A stretch of DNA of 64,000 nt from contig CAMFKE010000009.1 in NCBI GenBank assembly GCA_945957395.1, positions 1 to 64,000 of the forward strand. Reading direction: 5' to 3'. Within the stretch, counting starts at the first letter, position 1, and each line of letters opens with the position of its first letter. The DNA is from an uncultured Opitutia bacterium (GTDB lineage: Bacteria > Verrucomicrobiota > Verrucomicrobiia > Opitutales > UBA953). Below are positions 45,813-55,587 of the stretch, in pieces. The position numbers and the translations under genes are program-made. The notes under the pieces are model-generated. The model did not search any database. It was not told the DNA's origin and saw nothing but the letters and a program-made list of their open reading frames with translations.

Positions 45813-46139
45813 CTATGCGCCGCCCACGCCGGCGTCGCGCTCATCGGCGTCGAGCCGCTTTTCCAAAGAGGCCACGCGGGCCTCCAGCGACTCGATGCGG
45901 GAACGCGTGGCGACATTCGCCGCGGAGAGGAGCTCCTCCATGCGCCCGGCGAGCGCGTCGCGAGTCTCGTCCCAACGGGAATGCCCGGCGTGCACAAGCT
46001 TGTCGCTGAAGAGGCGCGCCTCGTCGGGGGTGATTTTGCCCTTTTCCACCCACTCGCGCAACGCGTGGTCGACGGCGTCCTTGGTGATCACGGCGGCTCC
46101 GAGGCCGGCGTACAGCGTGCGTTTAACGGTCTCAATCAT
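45813..46139 (-). CDS. Phasin-like / PhaI-type small helical protein
   Basis: The 108-residue product starts with an amphipathic segment (MIETVKRTLYAGLGAAVITK) and continues as a charged helix ending in a coiled coil (RIESLEARVASLEKRLDADE). The pattern ITPDEARLFSDKLVHAGHSR resembles phasin-superfamily proteins that coat polyhydroxyalkanoate granules or act as small regulators. No PHA synthase gene is in the window, so granule association is not shown. It lies upstream of the ubiB-like kinase in the same direction. Confidence 0.75.
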   Translation of the reverse strand: MIETVKRTLYAGLGAAVITKDAVDHALREWVEKGKITPDEARLFSDKLVHAGHSRWDETRDALAGRMEELLSAANVATRSRIESLEARVASLEKRLDADERDAGVGGA

Positions 46140-46152
46140 GGCGGCATGGGGT

Positions 46153-46818
46153 TCAGGGTTTTACGGAGAACACGGTGCCGCCCAGGCGGCTCACCGTGAG
46201 TTTGGAGGAAGAGGTGCCCAAGGAGGCGCCGGCGCCCGAGACGCTGTCGCCCTCGCCGGCGGCGACCTCCTTGCCGGTGAAAAGGTCGCGGAAGCGCTTG
46301 AAGAAAGCGACGAGCTCGGCGCGGTCGCGCACGAGGTACTCGACGGTATGAGCGTGCGTGGCGAACGGGTACGCCTTGGCGGGACGCTGCGGCAGATAGG
46401 CCTGCGCCGTGTTCAGCTTCTCCTGCGCCTTCACGATTTGCGACGGCAGCACGGCCGCCGCCGGAGCCTCCGCCCCGCGCACTGCGTTGGACGCGCCCCG
46501 GGCGCCGTTGAGTGCCTCCGCGGCGTCGTCGGAGGAAAGGGGCCGCAAGGAATAAAGGCGAAGCTGCTGCGAGGAGTTCGCCATGTCCACGACCACCTCG
46601 GTGACGATGAAAGCCTCGGTCGAATACTCCTGAAGGGAAACCGAGACCACATGGTCGGCCCGGCCGTAAAACTGGCGCTCCTGATCGAGCTCGATGCCGA
46701 AGACGCCCCGGTTGGGGACCCTGTCGGGCTGCACATTCACGGCCCTCGCGGCGGGGGCCGGGGCGAGCGCTCCGAGAAGCGCGGCGCAGACAATGACGGC
46801 TGGGAATCTCAGGCTCAT
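46153..46818 (-). CDS. Exported protein of unknown function
   Basis: The 221-residue product has a Sec signal peptide (FPAVIVCAALLGALAPAPAARA) and a mature region with NRGVFGIELDQERQFYGRAD, VSVSLQEYSTEAFIVTEVVV, QLRLYSLRPLSSDD and a C-terminal beta-rich end (KLTVSRLGGTVFSVKP). I do not recognise the family. It lies 13 bases upstream of the phasin-like gene and is divergent from the ABC transporter gene, with only 47 bases between start codons. Confidence 0.7.
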   Translation of the reverse strand: MSLRFPAVIVCAALLGALAPAPAARAVNVQPDRVPNRGVFGIELDQERQFYGRADHVVSVSLQEYSTEAFIVTEVVVDMANSSQQLRLYSLRPLSSDDAAEALNGARGASNAVRGAEAPAAAVLPSQIVKAQEKLNTAQAYLPQRPAKAYPFATHAHTVEYLVRDRAELVAFFKRFRDLFTGKEVAAGEGDSVSGAGASLGTSSSKLTVSRLGGTVFSVKP

Positions 46819-46865
46819 GGCGTTTGCATTTTGACCGAACGGAGCGATGAAGCCAGACCAAAGCC

Positions 46866-48542
46866 ATGCTTCGCTGCGATGACATGACCGTGCGCGCCGG
46901 CCCCGACGGGCCCGTCATCCTCAACGCCGCGAGCGCGCGCTTCGCACCGGGCCGGCTGCACGCGGTGATCGGCCCCTCCGGGTGCGGCAAGACGACGATG
47001 ATGAAGGCCATGCTCGGGCTCATCCCCGCCTCCGGCTCGGCCGGCTTCGACGGCGAGCCGCTCAACGAGAACACGGGCATCGCGGGCCGGGTGGGATTCG
47101 CCCCCCAGTTCACCACGGCGCACCCGCAGCTCACCGTGGACGAGGCGCTTTCTTTCCAGCTGCGCCTCGCCGTCGCCGACCGGCGCGAACGCGCCCGCCG
47201 GCTGGAAAGCGTCCTTGAAACGACAGGCCTGGCCGCTCACCGCGAAAAGCGGGTGGGCTCGCTCTCGGGCGGGCAGCTGCGCCGGCTCTCCCTCGCCCTC
47301 GAACTCACGCTGGACCCTCCGGCGTTGGTGTGCGACGAGGTGACCTCCGGCCTCGACCCCAACTCCGAGGCGGCGATTTTGCGAATGCTCTGCGAGCTCT
47401 GCCACGGCGAGGGGCGCACGGTCGTCTGCATCATCCACAACCTCGCGGCGCTGGACGCCTTCGACTCGGTGACGGTGGTGTACAAAGGGCACGTCGTCTT
47501 CCGCGGCACGCTGCCCGCCCTGCTCGAGCACTTCGGCATACCGGACGCCCTCAAGCTGTACGCCACACTGGAAGAACAACCGGTCGGGCACTGGCTCGCC
47601 CGACTCGCCGACAACCCCCAACCCGAGGACGCCTCCCCGGCCCCGGCGGGCCAACGGGCGGACGCAGCGACGCGAAACGCCCGCCCGGGCGCGGCGGCCC
47701 AGCTCGCCACGCTGCTCGCCCGACGGTCACTTCTGATGGTGCGCGACCACGGCTACCTTTCGCTGACGCTGGCCATCACCTTCGGGTTCCCGGTCATGGT
47801 CGTGATTTTCGCGCTCCAAGGGCTGCCCGAGGTGCCGCTGCTGCCACTGGAGCGGCTCGCCGGGTCCGTGGCGCAGATGGAGAGCGCCCTGCGCGTGCAG
47901 ATCGAGCGCGCCAACATCGCCTCGCTGGGCAGCGGGCTGATCATGTTCCAAGTCATCCTGCTCACCCTGATGGGCGCGAACAACGGGGGCCGCGAAATCG
48001 CCGCGGAGCGCGCGCTGTACGAGAAGGAGCGGCTGACCGGGCTGCGCCCCGGCGCCTACGCGCTGAGCAAACTCCTGTTCACGGGGGGGCTGGCGGTGAT
48101 GCAGGGCGTGTGGATGGCCGCCTTCGTCAAGGTGATCTGCGGCTTCCCCGGCCCCTGGCTCGACCAGTGCTCGGTGATGGCGGCGTGCGCCCTGGCCATG
48201 ACCTGGGTGTGCCTCGGCTTCTCCGCGCTGCTCGCCTCCCCCGAGAAGGCCTCCCTGCTTTCCATCTACCTCGTCGGCTTCCAACTGCCGCTCTCCGGCG
48301 TCGTGCTCGCCCTGCCCGCCTCGCTCGAATGGGTGTGCCGCCCCTTCGTCAACGCCTACTGGAGCTGGTCGGGAACCATGCGCTCCCTCGACGGACACCG
48401 GCTCTACGACGCCTACCGCGAGACCGCCTCGCCCGACCTGATCATCGCGGCGCCGAGCGTGGCGCTCGTCGCGCTCGCCATCCATGCGACCGCCGGGGCG
48501 GTGATGACCGGAGTCGGCTGCCGCAAGCGGCGCCCCCTCTGA
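46866..48542 (+). CDS. ABCG-like ABC transporter with fused ATPase and membrane domains
   Basis: The 558-residue product has an N-terminal ATP-binding domain (Walker A GPSGCGKTT near 38-46, signature LSGGQLRRLSLAL, Walker B PALVCDEVTSGLDPNS, switch His in IIHNLAALD) and a C-terminal ABC2-type membrane domain with about six helices (about 300-550), including the YEKERLTGLRPGAYALSKL coupling region. This nucleotide-domain-first order is that of eukaryotic ABCG half-transporters. Substrates of bacterial homologues are mostly unknown. It is a single gene with a strong terminator. Confidence 0.9.
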   Translation: MLRCDDMTVRAGPDGPVILNAASARFAPGRLHAVIGPSGCGKTTMMKAMLGLIPASGSAGFDGEPLNENTGIAGRVGFAPQFTTAHPQLTVDEALSFQLRLAVADRRERARRLESVLETTGLAAHREKRVGSLSGGQLRRLSLALELTLDPPALVCDEVTSGLDPNSEAAILRMLCELCHGEGRTVVCIIHNLAALDAFDSVTVVYKGHVVFRGTLPALLEHFGIPDALKLYATLEEQPVGHWLARLADNPQPEDASPAPAGQRADAATRNARPGAAAQLATLLARRSLLMVRDHGYLSLTLAITFGFPVMVVIFALQGLPEVPLLPLERLAGSVAQMESALRVQIERANIASLGSGLIMFQVILLTLMGANNGGREIAAERALYEKERLTGLRPGAYALSKLLFTGGLAVMQGVWMAAFVKVICGFPGPWLDQCSVMAACALAMTWVCLGFSALLASPEKASLLSIYLVGFQLPLSGVVLALPASLEWVCRPFVNAYWSWSGTMRSLDGHRLYDAYRETASPDLIIAAPSVALVALAIHATAGAVMTGVGCRKRRPL

Positions 48543-48564
48543 GTGAAAGGACGACCTCCGGAAA

Positions 48565-48600
48565 ACAAAAAGGCCGCCCGGCGAAGGGCGGCCTTTTTTC
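48565..48600. terminator. Bidirectional terminator after the ABC transporter
   Basis: A perfect 8-bp stem, GGCCGCCC (48572-48579) with GGGCGGCC (48586-48593), has T6 on the plus strand and T5 on the minus strand. It serves two convergent genes. Confidence 0.9.
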
Positions 48601-48622
48601 GTATCCGAAAACCGGCGACGGC

Positions 48623-49300
48623 TTAGAAGCCGCGGTAGTCGGGGGAGCCGATGATGACGCCTTCGCGCGAGCCGCGGTTCTTGAGGGCGGCCAGCTCGGC
48701 CTGAAGCTTGGCGATCTGGGCGTTGGCCTTGTCGAGCTCGGCGGAGGTGGCGGCGCCGGAAGCCTTGGCTTCGGCGAGGGCGGACTGGGTCTTGGCGAGC
48801 TCGGCCTTCACGGTTTCGAGTTCGGCGGCCAGCTTCTTGTACTCGGTGTTGTCCTTGAGCTGGGCGATCTGGGCCTTGAGCTCCTCGGCGGCGGCGCGCT
48901 GCTCGGTGAGCTTGCGCTCGAACTCGGCGGCGTTGGATTCGGCGCGCTTGGCCTTGGCGGCGGCACCGGCGGAGGCGGCGAGCGCCTTGTCCAGGGCGGC
49001 CTGCAGCTCGGCGATCTTGGCGGCGGAGGCGGAGCCGGCCTCCTTGGCTTCGGCGGCTTCCTTCTGGGCGGCGGCCAGCTTGGCGGTGAGGGCCTTCACC
49101 TGGTCGGAGGACTTGGCGGCATCGGCCTTGGCGGCTTCCAGGGCGGACTTGGCCTCGGCGGCGTCCTTTTGCGCGGCGGCGGCGTCGGAGGAGGCCTTGG
49201 TGGCCTTGTCGGCGCTGGAGGAGCTTTCGCTCCAGAAGAACACGGCGACAGCGAGGAGGACTGCGACGATGACGCCGAGGATGATGGACAGCTTGTTCAT
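48623..49300 (-). CDS. Membrane-anchored coiled-coil protein of unknown function
   Basis: The 225-residue product begins with an uncleaved-looking membrane anchor (LSIILGVIVAVLLAVAVFFW) followed by an almost unbroken coiled coil rich in Ala, Glu and Lys (about 30-205). A short tail with GSREGVIIGSPDYRGF ends the protein. The architecture is the same as in the pair at 23355-24553. Function is unknown; a periplasmic spacer or envelope scaffold would fit. It is divergent from gpmI. Confidence 0.75.
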   Translation of the reverse strand: MNKLSIILGVIVAVLLAVAVFFWSESSSSADKATKASSDAAAAQKDAAEAKSALEAAKADAAKSSDQVKALTAKLAAAQKEAAEAKEAGSASAAKIAELQAALDKALAASAGAAAKAKRAESNAAEFERKLTEQRAAAEELKAQIAQLKDNTEYKKLAAELETVKAELAKTQSALAEAKASGAATSAELDKANAQIAKLQAELAALKNRGSREGVIIGSPDYRGF

Positions 49301-49337
49301 GGACGAATTCAGGTTGGTTTAAACGCCGGGGTTAGAA

Positions 49338-49350
49338 ACAGTTGAACTGT
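49338..49350. promoter_or_regulatory. Perfect short palindrome in the gpmI divergent promoter region
   Basis: ACAGTT-G-AACTGT is an exact inverted repeat with a one-base centre, located in the 150-base spacer between the divergent coiled-coil gene and gpmI. Its position suggests a dimeric regulator site, but no second copy or bound factor is evident. Confidence 0.3.
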
Positions 49351-49450
49351 CACTGGTCAAGAGCCGACCCGAAATCCGGCGCCCCAGGAAATTTTCACCT
49401 TTCCAACAGAAACGACGCCGGCAAAAATCCGCGCCTCCCTTTTTATATCC

Positions 49451-51043
49451 ATGAGCAAGCCCGTCCTCCTCATCATTCGCGACGGTTGGGGTGAAAACCA
49501 CAACGCCGCCGAAGACCAATACAACGCCCTGAAGCAGGCCAACATCCCGGTGGCCCGCCGCATCAGCAAGGAATGCCCGCGCACCGAGATCCTCGCGCAC
49601 GGCCTCGATGTGGGTCTGCCCGTGGGCATCATGGGCAACTCCGAAGTCGGCCACCAGAACATCGGCGCTGGCCGCATCGTGGACCAGGAGATCGTCCGCA
49701 TCGACAAGGGCATCGAAGCCCCCGAGTTCAAGCAGAACCCCGCCTGGCGCGGCGCAGTCGAGTCGGTGAAGAAGACCGGCGGCACCCTGCACTTCTTCGG
49801 CCTCGCCTCCGACGCCGGCGTGCACTCCACCCTGCCCCACCTCTACGCGCTCCTGCGCACCGCCAAGGCCGAAGGCATCACCAAGGTCCTCGTCCACGCC
49901 TTCATGGACGGCCGTGACGCGCCCCCCACCTCGGGCGTCGGCTTCATCAAGCAGATGGAGGCCGAAATCGCCAAGATCGGCGTGGGAGCCATCGCCTCCG
50001 TCGCCGGCCGCTTCTGGGCCATGGACCGCGACAACCGCTGGGAACGCGTCGAGAAGGCCTACAAGGCCCTCACCGGCGGCGAAGCCCTCGAGGCCGCCTC
50101 CGCCGAGGCCGCCGTGCAGGCCTACTACGACAAGCCGCTCTCCGCCAACCAGACCGGCGACGAGTTCGTGCTGCCCACCCGCGTGGTGAAGAACGGCAAG
50201 CCCGTCGGCATCATCCAGGACGGCGACGCCGTGGTGTTCTTCAACTTCCGCGGCGACCGCCCCCGCGAGATCACCCGCGCCTTCATCGACCCGGCCTTCG
50301 CCGGCTTCCCGCGCGCCAAGAAGCTCGACCTCTTCTACGTCTGCATGACCGAGTACGAAAAGGGCCTGTGCCCCAACGTGCTCTTCCGCAAGCCCGCCAA
50401 GATGGTGAACATCCTCGGCGAATGGGTCGCCAAGCAGGGCATCAAGCAGTTCCGCACCGCCGAGACCGAGAAGTTCCCGCATGTGACCTTCTTCTTCAAC
50501 GACTACCGCGAAGAACCCTTCGCCGGCGAAGAGCGCGGCCTGGCGCCCAGCCCGAAGGACGTGGCCACCTACGACCTCAAGCCCGAGATGGCCGCCGCCC
50601 AGGTGACCGAGCTCGCCAAGAAGGCCATCCTCTCCGGCGAATACGGCCTCATCGTCGTCAACTACGCCAACCCCGACATGGTCGGCCACACCGGCAACAT
50701 CCCCGCCGTCGTGAAGGCCTGCGAAGCCGTCGACGTCGGCGTGGGCGAGCTGCTCAAGGCCATCGACCAGGTGAGCGGCAAGGCCCTCGTGACCGCCGAC
50801 CACGGCAACTGCGACCTGCTCTGGGAAGTCGCGGAAAACTGCGCGCACACCCGCCACACCCTCAACCCCGTGGAAGTCGTCATCTACGGCGAAGGCACCA
50901 AGTCCGCCAAACTGCGCCCCACCGGCCGTCTGGCCGACATCGCGCCCACCGTGCTCGACCTCATGGGCCTGCCCAAGCCGGCCGAAATGACCGGCGAGTC
51001 GCTCATCGCCTCCTGCGGCAGCAACTGCGGCTGCAAGAAGTAA
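49451..51043 (+). CDS. gpmI: 2,3-bisphosphoglycerate-independent phosphoglycerate mutase with cysteine-rich tail
   Basis: The 530-residue product interconverts 3- and 2-phosphoglycerate in glycolysis using two metals and a phosphoserine. It has [13 protein letters not shown] (first metal Asp), the nucleophile Ser in [61 protein letters not shown], and [10 protein letters not shown] with [15 protein letters not shown]. Length is typical except for the C-terminus, which ends [10 protein letters not shown], a four-residue-spaced cysteine tail not normally part of the enzyme. It is a single gene, followed by a strong terminator. Confidence 0.96.
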   Translation: MSKPVLLIIRDGWGENHNAAEDQYNALKQANIPVARRISKECPRTEILAHGLDVGLPVGIMGNSEVGHQNIGAGRIVDQEIVRIDKGIEAPEFKQNPAWRGAVESVKKTGGTLHFFGLASDAGVHSTLPHLYALLRTAKAEGITKVLVHAFMDGRDAPPTSGVGFIKQMEAEIAKIGVGAIASVAGRFWAMDRDNRWERVEKAYKALTGGEALEAASAEAAVQAYYDKPLSANQTGDEFVLPTRVVKNGKPVGIIQDGDAVVFFNFRGDRPREITRAFIDPAFAGFPRAKKLDLFYVCMTEYEKGLCPNVLFRKPAKMVNILGEWVAKQGIKQFRTAETEKFPHVTFFFNDYREEPFAGEERGLAPSPKDVATYDLKPEMAAAQVTELAKKAILSGEYGLIVVNYANPDMVGHTGNIPAVVKACEAVDVGVGELLKAIDQVSGKALVTADHGNCDLLWEVAENCAHTRHTLNPVEVVIYGEGTKSAKLRPTGRLADIAPTVLDLMGLPKPAEMTGESLIASCGSNCGCKK

Positions 51044-51069
51044 GCAACCGCCTCAGGCGATTGCCCCCA

Positions 51070-51101
51070 AGGCCGCTCCGGGAAACCGGGGCGGCTTTTT
51101 C
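51070..51101 (+). terminator. Intrinsic terminator after gpmI
   Basis: GCCGCTCCGG (51072-51081) pairs with CCGGGGCGGC (51086-51095) with one G-U around a GAAA tetraloop, followed by five T. Confidence 0.88.
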
Positions 51102-51293
51102 GCGCCGCACGCGGGCCCCGGGGCGAAATTTTTGGGAGACGGTCGCCGGCTGCGAAAACCGACCGACCCCAGCGCGGACAAGGGAAACGCCGGCGCAGTC
51201 AGAAGCGCAGCTGAAGGCGAAACATGCCGCGCTAATGTAATCTTGCCGAGCCGGACAGTCACAGTACCCCCGTATGCGACAACCCACCCCTCC

Positions 51294-52652
51294 ATGGAAT
51301 CCGACTCCCTAGTCCTGCTATCGCGAATACAATTCGCCCTCACCGTATCGTTCCACTACATCTACCCGCCCCTGAGCATCGGCCTGGGCGTGCTGCTGGT
51401 GTTCATGGAAGGCATGTGGCTGAAGACCGGCGACGCCATCTACCACCAGCTTTCGCGCTTCTGGACCAAGGTCTTCGCGCTGACCTTCGCCTTCGGCGTG
51501 GCCACCGGCATCGTGATGGAGTTCGAATTCGGCACGAACTGGGCGGCGTACTCGCGCTTCGTGGGCGATGTGTTCGGCAGCCCGCTCGCGGCCGAAGGCA
51601 TCTTCGCGTTCTTCCTCGAATCCGGCTTCCTCGCCGTGCTGCTCTTCGGCTGGGACAAGGTGAGCCGCAAGCTGCACTTCTTCTCGACCCTCATGGTCTG
51701 CCTCGGCGCGCACTTCAGCGCCGTGTGGATCGTGGTGGCCAACTCCTGGATGCAGACCCCGGCCGGATACCACCTGGTGGGCGAAGGCATCAACAAGCGC
51801 GCCGAGATCACCGACTTCTGGGCCATGGTGTTCAACCCCTCCTCGGTCGACCGCATCCTGCATGTGCTCTGCGGCGCCTGGCAGGCCGGCGCCTTCCTCG
51901 TGGCCGGCGTGAGCGCCTGGTACCTGCTGAAGAAGCAGCATCAGCGCTTCGCGCGCACCGGACTGAAGCTCGCTCTCATCATCGCGCTGTTCTCCTCCCT
52001 CTTCCAACTGCACAGCGGCCACAGCAGCGCCAAGCTCGTGGCTGAGCACCAGCCCGAGAAGTTCGCCGCCATGGAAGGCCACTTCCGCAGCGGCCCCGCC
52101 GGCCTCGTGCCCTTCGGCTATGTCGACGTGGCCAACGAGCGCGTCATCGGCCCCGAACTTCCCGGCATGATCAGCTGGATGCTGCACGGCGACACCAAGG
52201 CCCCGGTGATGGGACTCGACCAGGTGCCCAAGGAGGACCGCGCGCCGATTCAGATGACCTTCCAGTTCTACCACATCATGGTGGGCATCGGCATGGGCCT
52301 CATCGCCATGTCCATCCTGGGCTGCTTCTACTACTGGCGCGGCACCATCGAGCAGAAGCCCTGGCTGCTCTGGGGCCTCGTGCTCGCCGCCCTCGGCCCG
52401 CAGATCGCCAACCAGGCCGGCTGGTTCGCCGCCGAGATCGGCCGTCAGCCGTGGATCGTGTGGAAGCTGATGCGCACCTCCGAAGGCGTGTCGGCCGTGG
52501 TGAAGGCCGAGGTCGTGCTGGCCTCCCTCATCCTCTTCACCCTGGTCTACACCCTGCTCTTCGCCGTGTTCATCTTCCTCTTCCGCGAGAAGATCGTGCA
52601 CGGTCCCGACGAGGCCGACCTCACCCCCACCGGCAAGCTCGCCCAAGCCTAA
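51294..52652 (+). CDS. cydA: Cytochrome bd-type quinol oxidase subunit I (CydA)
   Basis: The 452-residue product is the haem-bearing subunit of cytochrome bd, a high-affinity terminal oxidase in the inner membrane. Expected features are seen: FHYIYPPLSIGLGVLLV with the haem b595 His, FAFGVATGIVMEFEFGTNW, AEGIFAFFLESGFLAVLLFGWDKVS, LGAHFSAVWIVVANSWMQTP, and GRQPWIV near the end. The Q-loop region is short, giving a CydA smaller than the E. coli long-Q-loop form. I chose the ATG at 51294, as upstream frame residues are not family-like. cydB follows after 18 bases. Confidence 0.95.
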   Translation: MESDSLVLLSRIQFALTVSFHYIYPPLSIGLGVLLVFMEGMWLKTGDAIYHQLSRFWTKVFALTFAFGVATGIVMEFEFGTNWAAYSRFVGDVFGSPLAAEGIFAFFLESGFLAVLLFGWDKVSRKLHFFSTLMVCLGAHFSAVWIVVANSWMQTPAGYHLVGEGINKRAEITDFWAMVFNPSSVDRILHVLCGAWQAGAFLVAGVSAWYLLKKQHQRFARTGLKLALIIALFSSLFQLHSGHSSAKLVAEHQPEKFAAMEGHFRSGPAGLVPFGYVDVANERVIGPELPGMISWMLHGDTKAPVMGLDQVPKEDRAPIQMTFQFYHIMVGIGMGLIAMSILGCFYYWRGTIEQKPWLLWGLVLAALGPQIANQAGWFAAEIGRQPWIVWKLMRTSEGVSAVVKAEVVLASLILFTLVYTLLFAVFIFLFREKIVHGPDEADLTPTGKLAQA

Positions 52653-52670
52653 CCTCAGCCCGCAACCACC

Positions 52671-53702
52671 ATGCTTTTTGAAGGTCTTGACCTGCCCACC
52701 GTCTGGTTCGCCCTCGTCGCCGTGCTCTTCACCGGCTACGCGCTGCTGGACGGATTCGACCTCGGCGTCGGCGCCATCCACCTGAGCGCGCGCACCGACG
52801 AGGAACGCCGCGTGCACCTCAACGCCATCGGCCCCGTGTGGGACGGCAACGAGGTGTGGCTGCTCACCGGCGGCGGAGCGCTCTTCGCGGCGTTCCCCTC
52901 GGTGTACGCCACGGTGTTTTCCGGCTTCTACCTCGCGCTGATCCTGGTGCTCATGGCGCTGATCTTCCGCGCCGTCTCCATCGAGGTGCGCAGCAAGCAC
53001 GCCTCCCCCGTCTGGCGCTCCGCCTGGGACATCGCGTTCTCCGTGGGCTCCGGCCTGGCGGCGCTGCTGTTCGGCGTGGCCATGGGCAACCTCCTGCGGG
53101 GCATCCCGCTGGACGCCAGCCGCGAGTACGCCGGAAGCTTCTTCGACCTGCTCAACCCGTTTTCGCTGATCCTGGGCGTGATCGCCCTGGGGCACAGCGC
53201 CCTGCACGGCGCGCTCTTCGCCGCGCTGAAGACGGAGGGCGAACACCGCACGCGCCTGAGCGCGCTGGCCGCCAAGCTGAGCCTGCCGGTGCTGGGCGCC
53301 TACATCGCCTTCGCCGTCGCCACGCCCTTCCTGGCGCCGCACCTGAGCGACCGCGTGCGCGAGCACCCCGCGCTGGCCGCGCTTCCGCTGATCACCTTCG
53401 CCGCGCTGGCCGCCATCCGCGGCAGCCTGAACAAGGAAAAGCGCGGGCGCGCCTTCGGCCTCTCGTGCGTGGCCATGGCCTCCACCATGGTGCTGTTCGC
53501 CCTGCTGATGTTCCCCGCCCTGGTGCGCAACAGCGCCGACCCGGCGGCCAGCATGACGGCCGCCAACGCCTGCTCGTCGCCCAAGACGCTCAACAACATG
53601 CTGATCATCGCCCTCATCGGCATGCCCCTGGTCATCGGCTACACGGTGTTCATCTACCGCATCTTCCACGGCAAGGTGACGCTCAACAAGACCAGCTACT
53701 AA
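52671..53702 (+). CDS. cydB: Cytochrome bd-type quinol oxidase subunit II (CydB)
   Basis: The 343-residue, multi-span membrane product is the structural partner of CydA. It has the typical start LPTVWFALVAVLFTGYALLDGFDLGVGAI, IGPVWDGNEVWLLTGGGALFAAFP, FSGFYLALILVLMALIFRAVSIE and a closing NNMLIIALIGMPLVIGYTVFIYRIF. No small third subunit gene (cydX/cydS type) is visible before the terminator, and no cydDC genes are present. It forms a two-gene operon with cydA. Confidence 0.95.
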   Translation: MLFEGLDLPTVWFALVAVLFTGYALLDGFDLGVGAIHLSARTDEERRVHLNAIGPVWDGNEVWLLTGGGALFAAFPSVYATVFSGFYLALILVLMALIFRAVSIEVRSKHASPVWRSAWDIAFSVGSGLAALLFGVAMGNLLRGIPLDASREYAGSFFDLLNPFSLILGVIALGHSALHGALFAALKTEGEHRTRLSALAAKLSLPVLGAYIAFAVATPFLAPHLSDRVREHPALAALPLITFAALAAIRGSLNKEKRGRAFGLSCVAMASTMVLFALLMFPALVRNSADPAASMTAANACSSPKTLNNMLIIALIGMPLVIGYTVFIYRIFHGKVTLNKTSY

Positions 53703-53725
53703 GGGACGCCTCGCGCGAACCTAAC

Positions 53726-53765
53726 AAAGAAGGCCGGCCGGGGGATTTCCCCGCCGGCCTTTTTG
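53726..53765 (+). terminator. Intrinsic terminator after cydB
   Basis: AGGCCGGC with the inner GGGG (53731-53744) pairs with CCCCGCCGGCCT (53749-53760), followed by five T. Confidence 0.88.
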
Positions 53766-53829
53766 TTCGGGAACCCCTCGCCTGCGGGGTTGTCTCGCCA
53801 CAGCGTCGCCCCATCCTGCCGCGCTTCCG

Positions 53830-55395
53830 ATGACCCTCGCCGACATACTCACCTGGACATTCGTCGTCTTCGCCGCCGTCGCCTTCGGCTTCGTCGTGCG
53901 CAACTACGCCAAGGGCCTCGCCGGATCGCCCCGCGAACTGTGGCTGCTTTACGGCTACAAGTTTTCCGAGCTGCTCGGGTACAAGCTGGTGTCGCTGTCC
54001 GTGGTGCTGTGGCTCTCGCACGACTGCGGCCTCAGCGATGTGAAAGCCGGCAGCCTCTACTCCGGCTACTCGATCCTGGCTTCGGCCATGGGCATCGCCG
54101 TCGGCGCGCTCATCGACACGGCGGGCATCCGCAAGGTGATGCTCGCGTCCATCGGCCTGCTGCTGTTCTCGCGCTTCTCGATGATCTGGGTGACCTCGCC
54201 CGCGCTGGCGTTCATCCTCGGCCTGGCCCCCATGGCGCTGGGCTTCGCCATGGTGTCGCCGCTGACCTCCGTGGCCATCAAGCGCTACACCAACACCGCC
54301 GGCGCCGCCTACGGCTTCTCGCTGTTCTATGTGCTGATGAACCTCGGGTTCACCTTCGGCAACTCCCTCTACGACAAGGCCACCGAGGCCTTCGCCCTGC
54401 GCGACGCCGCCGGGAAGAACATCGACCAGAGCTACGGCATGGTCATCGCCGGCCACCATTTCTCCACCTACCAACTGCTCTTCGCCGGCGCCTGCTGCGC
54501 GACCCTGGTGAGCCTGCTTCTCACCCTGCCCATCCGCGACGGCGTCGAACGCGACGACGACGGCGTCAAAGTCACTCCGCCCAAGCCCGCCGGAAGCGCC
54601 CTCAAGTCCATCCGCGACACGGCGGCGGGCACCTGGGATACCATCCGCGGCGTGGCGGGCGAGCGCTTCTTCTGGGTGTTCCTGTGCATGATCGGCATCC
54701 TGTTGTTCGTGAAGTCGGTCTTCGTTCAGTGGGATCTGATCCTGCCGAAGTACTGCCCGCGCGTCATGGGTGAAGGTGCCAAGGTGGGCGCCATCAACAA
54801 TGTGAACACGGTGCTCATCCTGTTCTTCGTGCCGGTGGTCACCCTGCTGACCGCGCGCATGAAGTCGTACACGCTCATGCTCGTGGGTTCGGCCATCTCC
54901 ACCCTGGCCTGCTTCATCACCGCCCTCCCCGCGGAGGTCTTCGCCCCGCTGACCCAGACCACGCTGGGCGAAATGGTCTTCATCAACTGGCTCGGGCTGG
55001 CCAAGGACGCCGCCGACCTGGCGGCAAACCCGCCCTCGCCCTTCTACTGGGCGCTCATCCTTTCCTTCATCGTGTTCACCGCCGGCGAGGCGATCTGGTC
55101 CCCCAGGTTCTATCAGTTCACCGCTGAAATCGCCCCCAAGGGCAAGGAGGCCACCTACCTTTCGCTTTCCATCCTGCCCACCTTCGCCTCCAAGTTCTTC
55201 GTGGGGCCGCTCTCCGGATTCCTCCTGGCCACCTACGCCCCGGTGGATGCGCAAAACCGGCCGCTCCCGCACGACAACCATTACATGATCTGGGTTTGGA
55301 TCGGCCTCAGCGCCGCGATCACCCCCATCGGCCTCCTCATCAGCCGTCGCTGGTTCCACACCGAGACCGTGCGCGCCCAGGCGAACGCCAACTGA
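53830..55395 (+). CDS. MFS transporter, weakly POT-like
   Basis: The 521-residue product has about 12-14 membrane helices arranged as a major facilitator. The segment YGYKFSELLGYKLVSLSVVLWLSHDCGLS and ALIDTAGIRKVMLASIGLLLF (motif A-like) recall proton-dependent oligopeptide transporters, but the classic ExxERFxYYG motif is not present, so the substrate is unassigned. A cytoplasmic loop near 240-265 is charged. It is followed by a strong hairpin and the next transporter gene. Confidence 0.8.
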   Translation: MTLADILTWTFVVFAAVAFGFVVRNYAKGLAGSPRELWLLYGYKFSELLGYKLVSLSVVLWLSHDCGLSDVKAGSLYSGYSILASAMGIAVGALIDTAGIRKVMLASIGLLLFSRFSMIWVTSPALAFILGLAPMALGFAMVSPLTSVAIKRYTNTAGAAYGFSLFYVLMNLGFTFGNSLYDKATEAFALRDAAGKNIDQSYGMVIAGHHFSTYQLLFAGACCATLVSLLLTLPIRDGVERDDDGVKVTPPKPAGSALKSIRDTAAGTWDTIRGVAGERFFWVFLCMIGILLFVKSVFVQWDLILPKYCPRVMGEGAKVGAINNVNTVLILFFVPVVTLLTARMKSYTLMLVGSAISTLACFITALPAEVFAPLTQTTLGEMVFINWLGLAKDAADLAANPPSPFYWALILSFIVFTAGEAIWSPRFYQFTAEIAPKGKEATYLSLSILPTFASKFFVGPLSGFLLATYAPVDAQNRPLPHDNHYMIWVWIGLSAAITPIGLLISRRWFHTETVRAQANAN

Positions 55396-55439
55396 CGCCC
55401 GTCCCGATATCTCCGCCAATGGAGGCGGAGGTATGGGCG
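55396..55439. repeat. Large inverted repeat immediately after the MFS stop codon
   Basis: Nested complementary blocks CGCCC/GGGCG, ATA/TAT and CTCCGCC/GGCGGAG (55411-55417 with 55424-55430) form a long hairpin with no T-tract. It could stabilise the transcript end or aid Rho-dependent 3' end formation. Confidence 0.5.
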
Positions 55440-55468
55440 CGGCGCATACGGCGCTCCAGGATTCGTGA

Positions 55469-55508
55469 TAACCCAATCCGGTTATTTTCCGGACCTTGAC
55501 CGGGGTTA
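55469..55508. repeat. Inverted repeat upstream of the sodium:solute symporter gene
   Basis: TAACCC (55469-55474) is matched by GGGTTA (55503-55508), with nested CCGG blocks (55478-55481, 55489-55492). It lies about 80 bases before the symporter start and could be a leader hairpin or operator. No factor is evident. Confidence 0.3.
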
Positions 55509-55587
55509 AAAAAGCGAAGACAAGAGCGCCCCCCGCACATTCCGCAGGGGATATTTCCCATAACCCACCCCAAACCCCACGCACCCC

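Noticed and set aside
51132-51293. N-terminal extension of CydA by 54 residues
   Set aside because: The extra residues are not membrane-like. The family starts at the segment encoded from 51294.
51318-53669. A 783-residue open frame antisense to cydAB
   Set aside because: The composition is repetitive Gly/Glu/His/Val with no recognisable fold, and cydA and cydB on the opposite strand are certain.
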